Source: Dactylosporangium vinaceum (GTDB lineage: Bacteria > Actinomycetota > Actinomycetes > Mycobacteriales > Micromonosporaceae). From it: DNA of 64,000 bases. A program made the translations under genes and the position numbers. The notes beneath the pieces were generated by a model. It was not told the origin of the DNA. It did no database searches and saw only the letters and a list, made by a program, of their open reading frames with translations. Positions 8,884 through 20,100 of the stretch are shown here, piece by piece. Positions within the stretch are counted from its first letter, which is position 1; each line of letters begins with the position of its first letter. The stretch lies in contig NZ_CP061913.1 in the NCBI RefSeq assembly GCF_019904175.1, forward strand, positions 1,426,001 through 1,490,000, given 5' to 3'.

Positions 8884-10209
8884 TCAGTCCGGGTGGGAGC
8901 GGGTGGGGAGCGCGAAGAACACGTCCTCCGGCTCGATGTCCGGGTCGCGGTCGGGGCGCGGGGCCTGGCGCACCGTGCCCGGGTGCCACCGGCGCGCGCG
9001 GCCGCGGCGGACGGCGGTGCGCATGGCGAAGGTGAGCAGGGCGGCGACGAGGACGGCCGCGCCGATCAGGGCGGCGATGCGGCCGGTGGTCGCCCACCGG
9101 TTCGCGCGGGCCGCGGCGGCCGGGTCGTGGGCGGCCGCGGGGATCGGGGCGGGCGATGCGCCGGTGTCCTTCGGCAGCGTCTCGAAGACCGCGCGGAACG
9201 GGTCGACCAGGCCGTAGCCGAACTCGTTGCTGCGGTTCGATCCGGCCATGCGGTCGGCGGTGATCTGCAGGCGCCAGGCCACGTCGGCGTTCTTGAGGCC
9301 CGGCTGGGCCGCCCAGACCAGGGCCGCGGCCGCGCTGACGATCGGGGCCGCAAAGCTGGTGCCCTTGTAGTACTGGTGGCCGTGGTCGCGGGCGGCGGCC
9401 AGCACCAGGTTGCCGGGGGCGGTGATGTCGACGTAGTTGCCGACCTGGGAGTCGTCGACCCGCGTGCCGTCCTGGTTGATCGCGGCGACGCCAAGGACGT
9501 TGGCGTAGGCGGCCGGATACGACGGCGGGTCGCTGGGGATCGCCGGGCGGTCGGAGCCGATCGGCGGCGGGGTCGGGTCGGCGTTGGCGTGGTGGTTGCC
9601 GACGGCGGCGACGATGAGCGCGCCCTTGGTGTTGGTGGCGTAGTCGACGGCCTGGGCGACCGCGGGGTAGTCCGTGTCGAGGCTGAGCGAGATGTTGATG
9701 ATGCGGGCGTTCTGGTCGGCGGCGTAGCGGATCGCCTTGGCGAAGACCTCAGGGGTCACCGCCTCGCCGTTCGTCCCCTCCTCGTGGTCGGAGACGCGGA
9801 TCGGCAGGATGCGCACGCCCGGCGCGAGGCCCTCGAAGCCGACGCCGTCGGCGTGCTTCGCCGCGATCAGGCTGGCCACCGCGGTGCCGTGGGAGGTGCA
9901 GTCGAAGTCCGCGCCGGCGGCGTTGCGCAGGAAGTCGAAGCCGGGCAGGACCTGGCCCGCGAGCTGCGGATGGGCGCCGTCGACGCCGGAGTCGACGACC
10001 GCGACCGTGAGCCCGGCGCCGGTCGTGGCCGGCCAGATCCGGTCGACGTCGAACGTCTGCTGGGCCCAGGGCGTCTCCTTGACCACCTCACCCGCTTTGG
10101 CAGGGTTGTTGCAGACGCCGGCCGGGGGAGGGGCCGCCCGCGCCGGCAGCGCCACCGCGAGCGGCGCAACGGCCGCGGCGAGCGCGGCGAACCATCCCCT
10201 GCGCTGCAC
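8884..10209 (-). CDS. mycP: Mycosin, type VII secretion-associated subtilisin-like serine protease
   Basis: 441 aa with an N-terminal signal peptide ending near LPARA, a subtilase domain, and a C-terminal membrane helix (AALIGAAVLVAALLTFAM) followed by a short cytoplasmic tail. The catalytic triad is visible: Asp73 in AVVDSGVD, His107 in SHGTAVAS, Ser285 in GTSFAAPIVS, with the oxyanion Asn205 in AAVGNHH. Mycosins sit on top of the ESX channel and are needed for complex stability and substrate processing. The GTG at 10209 is preferred because AGAGGGG lies 7-8 bases upstream and the signal peptide begins at once; an ATG ten codons upstream has no such site. It is divergent from the YbaB-like gene. 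Confidence 0.9.
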   Translation of the reverse strand: MQRRGWFAALAAAVAPLAVALPARAAPPPAGVCNNPAKAGEVVKETPWAQQTFDVDRIWPATTGAGLTVAVVDSGVDGAHPQLAGQVLPGFDFLRNAAGADFDCTSHGTAVASLIAAKHADGVGFEGLAPGVRILPIRVSDHEEGTNGEAVTPEVFAKAIRYAADQNARIINISLSLDTDYPAVAQAVDYATNTKGALIVAAVGNHHANADPTPPPIGSDRPAIPSDPPSYPAAYANVLGVAAINQDGTRVDDSQVGNYVDITAPGNLVLAAARDHGHQYYKGTSFAAPIVSAAAALVWAAQPGLKNADVAWRLQITADRMAGSNRSNEFGYGLVDPFRAVFETLPKDTGASPAPIPAAAHDPAAAARANRWATTGRIAALIGAAVLVAALLTFAMRTAVRRGRARRWHPGTVRQAPRPDRDPDIEPEDVFFALPTRSHPD

Positions 10210-10301
10210 GTCGGAGCCCCTCTGCCGGATCGATCGCACTGGTGGCGAATTGCCGTCGGCGGCTATCGTACGGTTGAAAAGCCGGCTGCGGGGAGGGCAC
10301 C

Positions 10302-10736
10302 ATGGACAACCGTGCGCTCCGGGGACGCGCCGACGAGCTGCTCGGCGAGCTCGACCGGATGCGCGGCGGCCTGGCGGTGCTGCAGCAGAAGCTCCAGACG
10401 ATCACGGCCACGGCGAAGTCGGACGACGGCTTCATCACCGCCGTTGTCGGGCCGCGCGGCCAGCTGATCCGCCTCGACATCGACGCGCGCGTCTACCGCC
10501 GGCCCGACTCGCGCCACCTCGCCCAGTCCATCACCAAGGCCGTCCAGGCCGCCGCGGCCGACGCGATGCGGCAGGTCACCGACGCCTGCAAGCCGTTCAT
10601 GGCCGAATCCGAGGTCCAGGCCCACCTCGCCTTCGACCTGCAGGGCATGACCCATCGGCTCGACTCGGAGCTCGACCTGCTGGCCGAGGACCAGGATCGG
10701 CGGGACGGGGAGAGGGCCGGCGGGGAGCGGCGATGA
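10302..10736 (+). CDS. YbaB/EbfC-like protein of the ESX locus (EspL-type)
   Basis: 144 aa, mostly helical, with the central beta-hairpin pattern of the YbaB family (GFITAVVGPRGQLIRLDID). YbaB-fold proteins such as EspL act as chaperones or stabilisers for ESX substrates, and others bind DNA. Position beside a WXG100-like gene and the giant toxin gene favours a secretion chaperone role. The stop overlaps the ATG of a 24-codon frame by four bases. Confidence 0.65.
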   Translation: MDNRALRGRADELLGELDRMRGGLAVLQQKLQTITATAKSDDGFITAVVGPRGQLIRLDIDARVYRRPDSRHLAQSITKAVQAAAADAMRQVTDACKPFMAESEVQAHLAFDLQGMTHRLDSELDLLAEDQDRRDGERAGGERR

Positions 10737-10807
10737 ACGCATCCGCCGTAAAATTCGTGGACGTGGATATGGGTACGGCGTTCATCGGCGAGCAGGAGCA
10801 GCGATGA
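10733..10807 (+). CDS. Candidate 24-aa micropeptide linking two ESX genes
   Basis: A 24-codon frame starts with an ATGA overlap on the upstream stop and ends with an ATGA overlap on the downstream WXG gene start. GGGGAG precedes its ATG by six bases. The peptide begins MNASAVKFVDVD. It would keep ribosomes running from the YbaB-like gene to the WXG-like gene. The alternative is that this AT-richer stretch (GTAAAATTCG) is simply a promoter and the frame is chance. No homologue is known to me. Confidence 0.35.
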   Translation: MNASAVKFVDVDMGTAFIGEQEQR

Positions 10808-11130
10808 CGGACAGCACCGCGGTCAACCCCACCCAGGCGCTCAACGGCGCGGCCCAGATGAGCTCCGCCGGCGACGCGATGCTGAAGCGGTGGCGGGCCC
10901 TGCGCGCCCGCATCGACCACCTCAACGCCTCGCAGCCGTGGGGCAACGACGAGCCCGGCCGGAACTTCAACAAGAACTACCTGGAGGGCGACAATCCGCC
11001 CTGCACGAGCGTGCTCGAGGGCGGCGAGAGCATGGTCATCGCCGTGTCGAAGCTCGGTGAGCAGATCCGGGAGGGCGTCCAGGGCGTCGTCGACGTCGAC
11101 GACCTCACCGCCCAGTGGTTCAAGAAGTGA
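10804..11130 (+). CDS. WXG100-like small ESX protein
   Basis: 108 aa, near the usual 100-residue size. Two helices flank QPWGNDEPGRNF, which carries a W-G turn in the position of the WXG motif. No signal peptide. Such proteins are exported as helical hairpins, often as partners of a larger WXG-fused toxin. The giant ORF starting 38 bp downstream is the obvious candidate partner. It lies in a run with the YbaB-like gene, which could serve as chaperone. Confidence 0.65.
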   Translation: MTDSTAVNPTQALNGAAQMSSAGDAMLKRWRALRARIDHLNASQPWGNDEPGRNFNKNYLEGDNPPCTSVLEGGESMVIAVSKLGEQIREGVQGVVDVDDLTAQWFKK

Positions 11131-11168
11131 CGCGGTCCCGGCGGGACTGAGGCGGGGAGCCGTCCAAG

Positions 11169-14100
11169 TTGGCCATTGAGAAGCCCGACCTCCATCCCGT
11201 CGATTGGCTGTGGGACGCCGTCTGCATCATCGGCGGCGGTTCGGCGTGGCCCGAGGGCAACGAGGACCACCTGCGTGACCTCGCCCGCGCCTGGCAGGAT
11301 CTGGGCACCGAGCTCAACGGCCTGCTGAACAACGCCGACACGATCGCGATGCAGGTCGCGCAGGCGTGGGGCGGCGACGCCGGCGAGGCGTTCAACACCT
11401 ACTGGAACGCGCTCGCCGTCGGCCCCGAGCACGGCCTGCCGCAGGTCGCCGACATCGCCATGAACTACTCCGCGGCCGCCGAGAACGCGGCCATGGAGAT
11501 CGAATACGCCAAGCTCGTCCTGATGATCACCCTCGTCGTCACGGTGATCACGATCGTCATCTGCCAGATCCTGGCCGCGTTCACCTTCGGCGGCTCCGAG
11601 GCGGCCGCCGGGGCCGCGGTCGCCACCGCCCGCACCATCGCCGGGCGCGTGCTCCAGCGGCTCATCGCGTGGGTGGGCAAGGGGATCGTCCGCAAGCTGT
11701 TCGTGAAGTTCGTGATCCACGAGGTCCAGCAGATCGCATTCTCGGTCGGCACCGACTACCTGGCCCAGCAGATCCAGATCGCCGAGGGCACCCGCCGGGA
11801 GCTCGACACCCACTCCCTGCTCAACAGCCTCGTCTCCGGGGCCATCACCGGCGCGCTGACCTTCCCCCTCAACTTCGTCCACCTGCCGGTCAAGAACGCC
11901 CTTCCCCGGGTCGCCGCCAACGCCGCCGTCCACGGCGCGTCCAACGCCCTGATCATGCCGGCCTCGATGATGCTCACCACGGGCTTCATGACCGGCGACT
12001 GGAGCTGGGAGAACATCACCCAGGGCATCTCCCTGGAGACCTTCCTCGCGGGCGCGGCGATGGGCGGCACCATGGGCGGCATCGGCGCCGTCCGCGCCCC
12101 GGGAACCGGCGCCCACGGCGTCGAGACCACGCACGTCGACGGCGACCCGGCGGCCGCCGCGGGTGAGACGGGCGCGCACGGCGTCGACACGAGCGCACCC
12201 GCGGGCCTGACCGGCGACCCGGTCATCGCGACAGGCGAGACCGGGCCGGGCGCCGACGGCTTCATCGCGACCGGCGACCACGCCGGCGTCGACGTGGCCG
12301 GGGCGGGCTTCACGCCGGGCGACGGGCAGTCCCTGGCCCCGGCCGCCGACCACGCGACGGGCGGCTCGATCACCACCACCCTGGAAACCGCCACCGGTGC
12401 CCCGGTCCGCGGCGCAGCCGACCCGGTCGTCACTCAGCACGCGAACGGCGGTGAACCGGTCAGCACGCAGCACGGCAGTGGCGAGCCGGTCGGGCAGCGG
12501 GCCGGCGAGGGTGTCCACAGTGGATTCGAGATCGACACGAAGGTCCACAGTGGATCCGAGGTGGTGGCCGAGCACCCCGCGGCGTTCGTGGGCGCGGACA
12601 GGCCGGCCGCAGCAGTTGACGGCATCCGCACCACCGAGTCAGGACCCCGCACCGCCGAAACAGGACCCCGTACGACCGAGTCAGGACCCCGTACGGCCGA
12701 AACAGGGCCCCGCACGGCCGAGACCGGCACTCGCACCACGGACGCGGGAACCCGCACCGCAGAGAGCGGGGCCCGCACGAATGAAACCGGCGGGCGGACA
12801 GCGGAGACCGGCGCGCGCACGGCCGACGGCGCGGGGCGGGCAAGCGACGGCGCCGGGCGCGGGAGCGAGAACACCCGGTCGAACGACGGCGTGCGCACCA
12901 CTGACGGCGGACGTACGCGGGAGCAGAACCAGACAAACGGATCCTTCCGCGCACCCGAGAAGAGCGGCGAGCCGGCCCGCGACGGCGGTGGACAGCCGGG
13001 ACGCGGGGAGGCGGGCGGGCGGCACCGGGCCGAGGAGCCGGTCGCCCTGTTCGTACCCCGGCCGCGCCTCGACGACATGCCCGTGCGGATCGGCGGCGGG
13101 GAGCAGCCACCCGGCGCGGTGCCCACGCGGCCCGTCCCGGTGCATGAGGCGCCGGCCGGGCACACCGGCGGCGGCCACGGGGCGGAGCCGGCCGGCCCGG
13201 GGCGCGACCACGGGCCCGGGGGCGGGCGCGGCGACGGGCCGGCCGGTGGGGGCGACGACCCGCCACCGCCGCCCGGGGACCGGCCCGGCGGTGGGGGCGA
13301 CGAGCCGGCGTCGAAGCTGTCGGGCACCCGCACGGCCGACGGAACCCGCAGCTACGAGGGGCCGCCGCGGCACTTCGAGGGCGAGCCCGGCAGCCGGGAG
13401 GGCAAGGTCGCGACCGACGCGTCCGCGCGTGACCTCGCCGACGCCGTCCAGCGCCAGGCCGACGGCGAGGGGCTCGGCCGCAAGAACCGGGTGCGCGTCG
13501 CCGCGGCGATGCTGACGCCCGACGAGCCGACGATCCGCAGCCACACCAGCACGCGGCCGATGAAGGCGGCCGACGGCTCGGTCCGCCACCTCGAGCTGCA
13601 CCCCGAGGCCGCGCGCGTCCTCGACGAGATCAAGGCCGCGGCCGCGCGGGACCCGGACGGGCGGACCGGCATCAACCACGGCCGGTGCGCCGAGGTCGTG
13701 CTGGTGTCCGACAAGCTGTACGAGCTCGAGGCGCAGTGGCGGGCGACCGGTGAGCCCGGGGACTTCCCGGTGTTCGCCCGCGAGCAGCTCCGCGACGGCG
13801 TCGTGGGCACGCACTGGATCGGCGAGGGCACGTATCAGGAGCACGGCGACTACGCGCCGCCCTGTGACACCTGCGGGCCCTTCATCGAGGACTTCGGCAT
13901 CCACTCGATCGACCCGAGCGAGATCGCCGCCGCCCACGAACCGGCCACCGGCCCGCACGCTCCCGCGGCCGGCGCCCACGACTCCCCGGCCGGCCCGCAC
14001 GAACGGCCGCCCGAGTCGCTCGGGCGCGTCGACGAGCAGACCGTCGCCGACACCCGGACCGCCGACGTGCGCGCCCCCAGCGACCGGGACGTCCAGGCCC

Positions 14101-17100
14101 TCAACGACAAGTTCCCGCGCGACGAGCACGGCAACCCGCTGCGGCAGCCCGACGTCCGCCGGGGCGACTTCGCGCACGAGTACAACGACGGCGGCCACAA
14201 GGTGCCCGGCCGCAACAACAACTGCGGCGAGGTCTCCATGGCCACGCTGGCCAACCACCGCGGCGAGCCCACCGTCGCCGGCTCCATGCGCGACCCGCTC
14301 GCCGGCGGTGAGCACGGCGCGGCCGACCGCATCTCGCGGTGGACCGGCGGGCAGTGGGAGATGCAGGGCGGCGACGTGCGCGGCTTCGACGGCGTCGAGC
14401 GGCAGCTGCGTGAGGCCGGGCCCGGCTCGGGCTCGATCGTCGTGGTGAAGTGGAGCGACTCCGCCGAGGGCCACGCGTTCAACGCGTTGAACATCCACGG
14501 TGACATCGTCTGGGTGGACATGCAGCGCGGCCTGATCTCGGACGACGGGCCGATCTACCACGACAACGTGGCCGGCGTCTGGTCGATCACCGTCGACGCG
14601 CACGGCGACCCGCTGGTGCCGCTGGACCACGCGACAGGCCTGCACCACGCGGCCGCCGAGGAGGGCGCGCCGGCCCGCCCCGACATGGCCGGCGAGGACA
14701 CCCGCACCCACTTCTACGACACCTACGACCTGTCCGACGAGGTCACGCACCGGGGCACGACGGTCAAGGTCGACATGTACACCGGGATCGCCGACGGGAA
14801 GTACCACATCCACGGCGACCCGAAGGGCACCTGGCGCATCGCCGAAGGCAATCTGGTCGACCGCGCGGGCTTCGCCACCGACTGGCACACGGCCGAGCGG
14901 CAGGACCTCCAGGCCCGGGCCGTGCAGCTCGATCCCGCCGCGCACCCGGTCCGGCCCGACGACGCCCTGCCCAAGGACCCGGTGAAGGGGGTCCACGACG
15001 CCTCGCAGGCGTACTACGAGGCGCGCGACGCCGCGGACCTGGAGCGGGTCCGGCGCAGGGAGCTGCTCGGCCGGATCGAGGAGCTCCTCGGCCCCGGGTC
15101 GAAGACGGAGGAGGACCTGGAGCCCGGCGCGCGCTGCAGGCGCACGATCGCCGAGCTGAGCCGATTCCCGGGCACCGAAGACCTCATCCGGGCGGTGCAG
15201 TCGAGCGTCGACACGTACCACCGCGACATGAACGGCGTGCGCATCGCCAGCGGCGAGGCGGCCATGCACGCCGGCCTCGGGGTGGCCCACCACGAGATCA
15301 TGCACCCGTCGGGCGAGCACGCCGGCCTGGTCGTCGACCCCGAGCACGTGACGGTGCACGGCGACCCGGTCTCGGCCCGGCCCAACGAGCTGGACATCAT
15401 CGCGCTGCGCTACGACGAGTCCCGCAACGGCGAGCCGGGCTACAACCGGCTCGACATCTGGGAGGCCAAGGGCGGCTCCAGCGGCCTCGGGACGCGCTAC
15501 GACCGCGAGCTCGGGGGCCGGGTCGAGCAGGGCACCGGACCCTACCTGAAGTGGATGCTCGAAAACGATCCCACGATGCTGCGACTGTACGTCAGGCACC
15601 CGAGCCTCCTCGAAGCGATCCACCGGGGCCACGTCACGATCGGGTACCACAAGGTGACCACCACCGTCCTCGACCGGCCGCCCCCGCTCGTCCCGGGCGA
15701 CGCCGCCACGCACCCCCGGGACCCGCGCACGGGCCGGCCGGCGGTGATCGACGGGACCAGCACGACCCACGTCCGGGAGTTCTGGTTCGTGCGCGGCCCG
15801 GACGACGGCACCCACAACTTCTTCGAGCAGGACGGGCTCCGGCCCAACTTCAAGGTGCTCGACCTGCTCGCCGAGCGGGCGGCGGCCCGCGGTGAGCTGC
15901 CGCCGTCGCTGTCCGGGCCCGACGACCCCGAGGCCGTGCACGGCGTCCTCAGCGGCGCCGGCGGCCGGGTCTGGCACGCCGAGCTCCCGCTGCCGATGAC
16001 CTTCCACGGCGCGGAGCCGCACGCCGTCGAGGCGCACGTGCGCGGGCTGCTGCGGGGCGCGGCCGACCCGCGGACCTGGGTCGACGGCGCGCCGCCGCGG
16101 ATCGTCGTCCACGCCGGGCCCGGGATCGACGCGGCCACCGCCCGGCTGATCGAGCACACCCGCATCGACTTCACCCAGCCCGATCCGGCCCACCCGGTGC
16201 CCGAGCCGCGGATCACCGTCGAGGGCCCGCGGCTGCACGACCCGGCCGCCGCGCTCGGGCTGACGCCGGAGATCCTCGCCGAGGACCGGCGCGACCGCGT
16301 GCCCTACTTCAACGCGCAGGAGCAGGCCCGCAGCGCCGTCCGGTGCACCGGGGGCCGGCTGTACGACGCCGAGGGCCTGCCGCTGCACGGCGAGTACATC
16401 TACGCCGTCGACCCGAGCACGCAGGAGATCCACGCGTACCCGTTCGGCGCCGACGAGACCCGCCACTCCAGCCTGTTCGCCGGCGGCCGGGTCGACGGGG
16501 CCGGCACGCTGAACGTCGAGCACGGCCGGGTCACGGGCGTCGACAACGCCAGCGGCCACTACCGCCCGGTCGCCGACCACGTCGCCGCGGCCCGGGACGC
16601 GCTGCTGCTGCACGGCGCCGACCTCAGCGAGGCCGAGTTCCGGGCCGGGGCCGGCCGCGGCCCGACCGCGCACTCCACGGCCCGCGGCGCGGCGGCGTTC
16701 GACCGGGCCCTGGCCGAGCTCGACCGGCCGGGCGCGATCGACGGCGTGGCCGGCGTGCGGCTCCTGGACGTGGCCGAGGGCGGCGACCGGACCGGCGCCC
16801 CGGCGATCGTGGAGGTACGGCTCAACGGCGGCGCGGTGCTCCACGTCGACGCGGCCGGGGTCCGGGACTTCCTGCAGGCCCCGCGGGCCGACGGGCCGGA
16901 CGCCGGGCTGCCCGAGTTCGCCCGCCACCCGCACACCACCGGCGACGCCGACCTGGCCTATCAGGGCGCGGACCACCTCCGCGACCGCATCACGGGCGAG
17001 CTCGACCGGCTGCGCGGGCCGAGCGCGGGCAGTGCCGAGCCGGGCGCCGCGGTGCGTGCGCCGCGACCGGCGGCGCGGCCGGACCACGTGCTCGTCGAGC

Positions 17101-20100
17101 TCGACCGGCTGCTGGCCGAGCGGGTCGGGGCGGCGCCGCTGCATGACGTGAGCGGTGAGCCGCTCCACGGCCCGCGCGATCACCACGAGGCGACGGCCGC
17201 GCTGCGCAGCCTGTCGGACGAGCACATCGCCGCGCTCGTGGCGGCGGGCGGGCTGACCGGGGAGCCGGCCGCCCGTCTGGCGGCCGAGCTGGCCGGGCGG
17301 CGGGACCTGGCGATCGAGCGGCACTGGCGCCCGCCGATCCCGCCGGAGATCGAGCGGATGGCCGGGGCGGTCCGCAAGGAGCTCGGCTACTACCGGGAGG
17401 GCCCCGACGGCCGGGAGCTGTACGACATCCTGCGCCGGCGGGCCCACGAGCACACCGGCGGCCTGGCGCACGGGATGACGGTCCACGAAGCCGCCCGGGC
17501 CGTCGACGCCGCGGTCGTGGCGGCGGGCGGGACGCCGCGCTACGAGCGGATGCTCGGCGAGTACCTCGGCTCGCCCGACGGGCGGGCGCACCACGCGGCG
17601 GTCACCGAGCTCGACCTCGCCACGATCCGGCGGCCGCGCTTCGAGCTGGAGGACCCGCGCTTCGCCGAGCCGGCCCCGCAGTACGCGGCCGAGCAGGCGG
17701 CCGGCCACGCGGACCTGTGGAGCGGGGCGCAGCGCAGGGCGCTCACGCAGTACACCTCGGGAATGGGTCGAGAGGCGGTCGAGCACTTCCTGCGCACCGG
17801 CGAGGCGCGCACCGCCGACGCCCGCACCGACGCCTACCGCATCCAGGGCGCCATGCGGGAGACGACCGGCGACCTGCGCCTGCACGGCCGGGTCGACCTG
17901 CGCGACCTCGGCATCGCCCACGCCGGCGAGCTGCCGCGGCTGGTCGACGGGCACGTCACCCTCGACACGTTCACGCACCTGGACGGCGACGCCGGCGCGC
18001 GGCCGCACGCGGAGCAGGTCCGGGTCGTGGTGGAGGCACCGGCGGGCACCCCGATCGCCTGGGTCGCCCGCGCGGGCGAGCGCGGCCCCGAGGTGCACGC
18101 ACTGCTGGGCGCGGGCGCGCGGCTCCACGTGGCCGAGCTCCGCCGTATCGAGTTCGGCCGCTACGAGCTCCACCTGCGCTACGAGGGCTACGAGGACCCG
18201 GCCGCCCTGGTCGCCCGCCTGCACGCGGCCGGCCCGCCACCGCGCGACGTCCGGCCGCCGCACGACGACCTCCGGCCGCCGTACGACGACGTCCCGCCAC
18301 CGGACGACGGTGGCCCGCGACCGGGCGATGTCCGGCCTCAGCACGACGGTGGCTCGCGACCGGGTGGCGTCCGGCCGCCGTACGACGGTGGGCTGCTACC
18401 GGGCGATGTCCGGCCGCCGTACGAGGGCGGATCGCCGTCGGGTGGCGTCCGGCCGCCGTACGGGCCGGTCCGGCCGGTCGGTGCCGGCACGGTGCAGGCG
18501 ATCGCACGGGCGGCGGGGATCGACACGGCCGGGGTCGAGGTGTGGGTGGCCGGGGACGCGGAGCTCGGGCGCTACCTGGACGAGCAGGGCGTCGTCGCGA
18601 TCCGGCCGCCGGAGGCGGGCGGCCGGGTGCTGGTGCTCGGCCCGGCCGCGCTCGCCGACCCGCGCACGCTTGCCGCGGCACTGCGCGAGCACGAAGGGGG
18701 CGCCGATGATCCGGATCGTGGTGGAGAAGGTGTTCGACTGGCCGGGCCGGGGGCTGATGGTCTCGGGCTTCCCGCTCGGGGGGATCATCGAGCCGGGGAT
18801 GCGGCTGGGCAACGGGGCCGGGGCCCGGGCGACGGTGCTGGCGGTCGAGGCGCAGAGCCCGCGGGACCGGCGGGAGGGTTGGGTCACCGTGGTGCTGGAG
18901 CACACGACACCGACCCCGGCGGCCGAGGGCGTGATGCTCACGGTGGAGCAGAGCCCGCCGGTGCCGTACACGTATCACGTGACGCCGGACCCGGAGGCGC
19001 CGGAGCAGGTGACGATCGCGGAGGCCACCCCGGGGACGATGCGAGCGGCAGTTATATCGCTGCGGACCTCACGGCGATCCTGGGCGGCCGGTCCGCCGCC
19101 GGGCTCGCAGGAGATCACCCGGGAGCAGGCCCAGCAGATCCTGGAGTCGGCGCGCACGATGATCCCGTCGGACCCGGAGCTGCGCCGGATCCTGCTGCGG
19201 CGACTCTAGGGGCGCAGCGCCTCGGCAAGGAGCGGGCCGCGCGGCACTCGCCGGAGCTGGCGGGCGTGGTCGGCCGGCTGCTCGACGACCCGCACGCGCT
19301 CGGCGGCACCGGCGTCCTGCGCGACCCGGCGCTGCGCGCGCTCGTGCTGTGGCACATCGAGGAGCTGGCCGCCGGCGACGCCCTGGCCCCCTACGGCGGC
19401 AGCCTGGAGCTGTTCCTGGCCGACCACCCGGGCCGCGGGCCGCTCTACGCGCAGGTCCCGCGCTGGGTCAACCGGGTCGCCGTCGACGGCGTCGAGCGCA
19501 CCCGGGTGGAGGTCCACGTCGCCGGGCTCCAGGCGGCCGACCCGGCCCTGACCGTGGGCGCTGACCCGACACCGGCCGAGCGGGCCCGGGTGCAGGACTA
19601 CGCCGAGCGCCTCCGGACCGCGCTGCAGCCCGCCGTCGACCGGGCGCTGTGCGAGATCACGACTGCGGTCCGGGGCGGCGCCGACGGGCCGGTGACGTAC
19701 AGCAGCCGGGTCGAGGACGCCGCCGGCCTCATCGACAGGGTCGCCCGCCTGAGCCGGGGCCGAGGGCACACGCCCGGCCGTCCGGGGTACCGCGTCGGCG
19801 ATATCCTCGACGCGGTGAGCGCCCGGATCACCGTGCCCGACACCGTGAGCCTGTGGCGCGCCCTGGAGCTCGTCAGCGAGCGCTTCGGCGTGGGCGACGG
19901 CGGGCGGATCCTGAAGGTGCGCAACATGTACGCCTCGCCGGAGCCCGAGCACCCGCAGCGGCGCGCCATCCCGCTCACGATCGGCATCGACGCCGACGGC
20001 CGCCGGTACGCGTTCGAGCTGCGGCTCGCCACCCTGCGCGCGTCGATCGCGGCGGACATCGAACACCACTCGCTGTACAACCCCTCCGTCGCCATCTCGG

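Noticed and set aside
12681..18344. Open frame of 1887 codons on the minus strand under the giant toxin gene
   Set aside because: It is rich in Arg, Val, Gly, Asp and His as expected for the antisense frame of a GC-rich gene, has no recognisable domain, and the plus strand carries clear catalytic motifs.
18460..18705. Zinc metalloprotease domain in the giant ORF
   Set aside because: The segment leading to ALREHE resembles such domains, but the sequence leaves the pattern right after HE, so no complete HExxH site exists.
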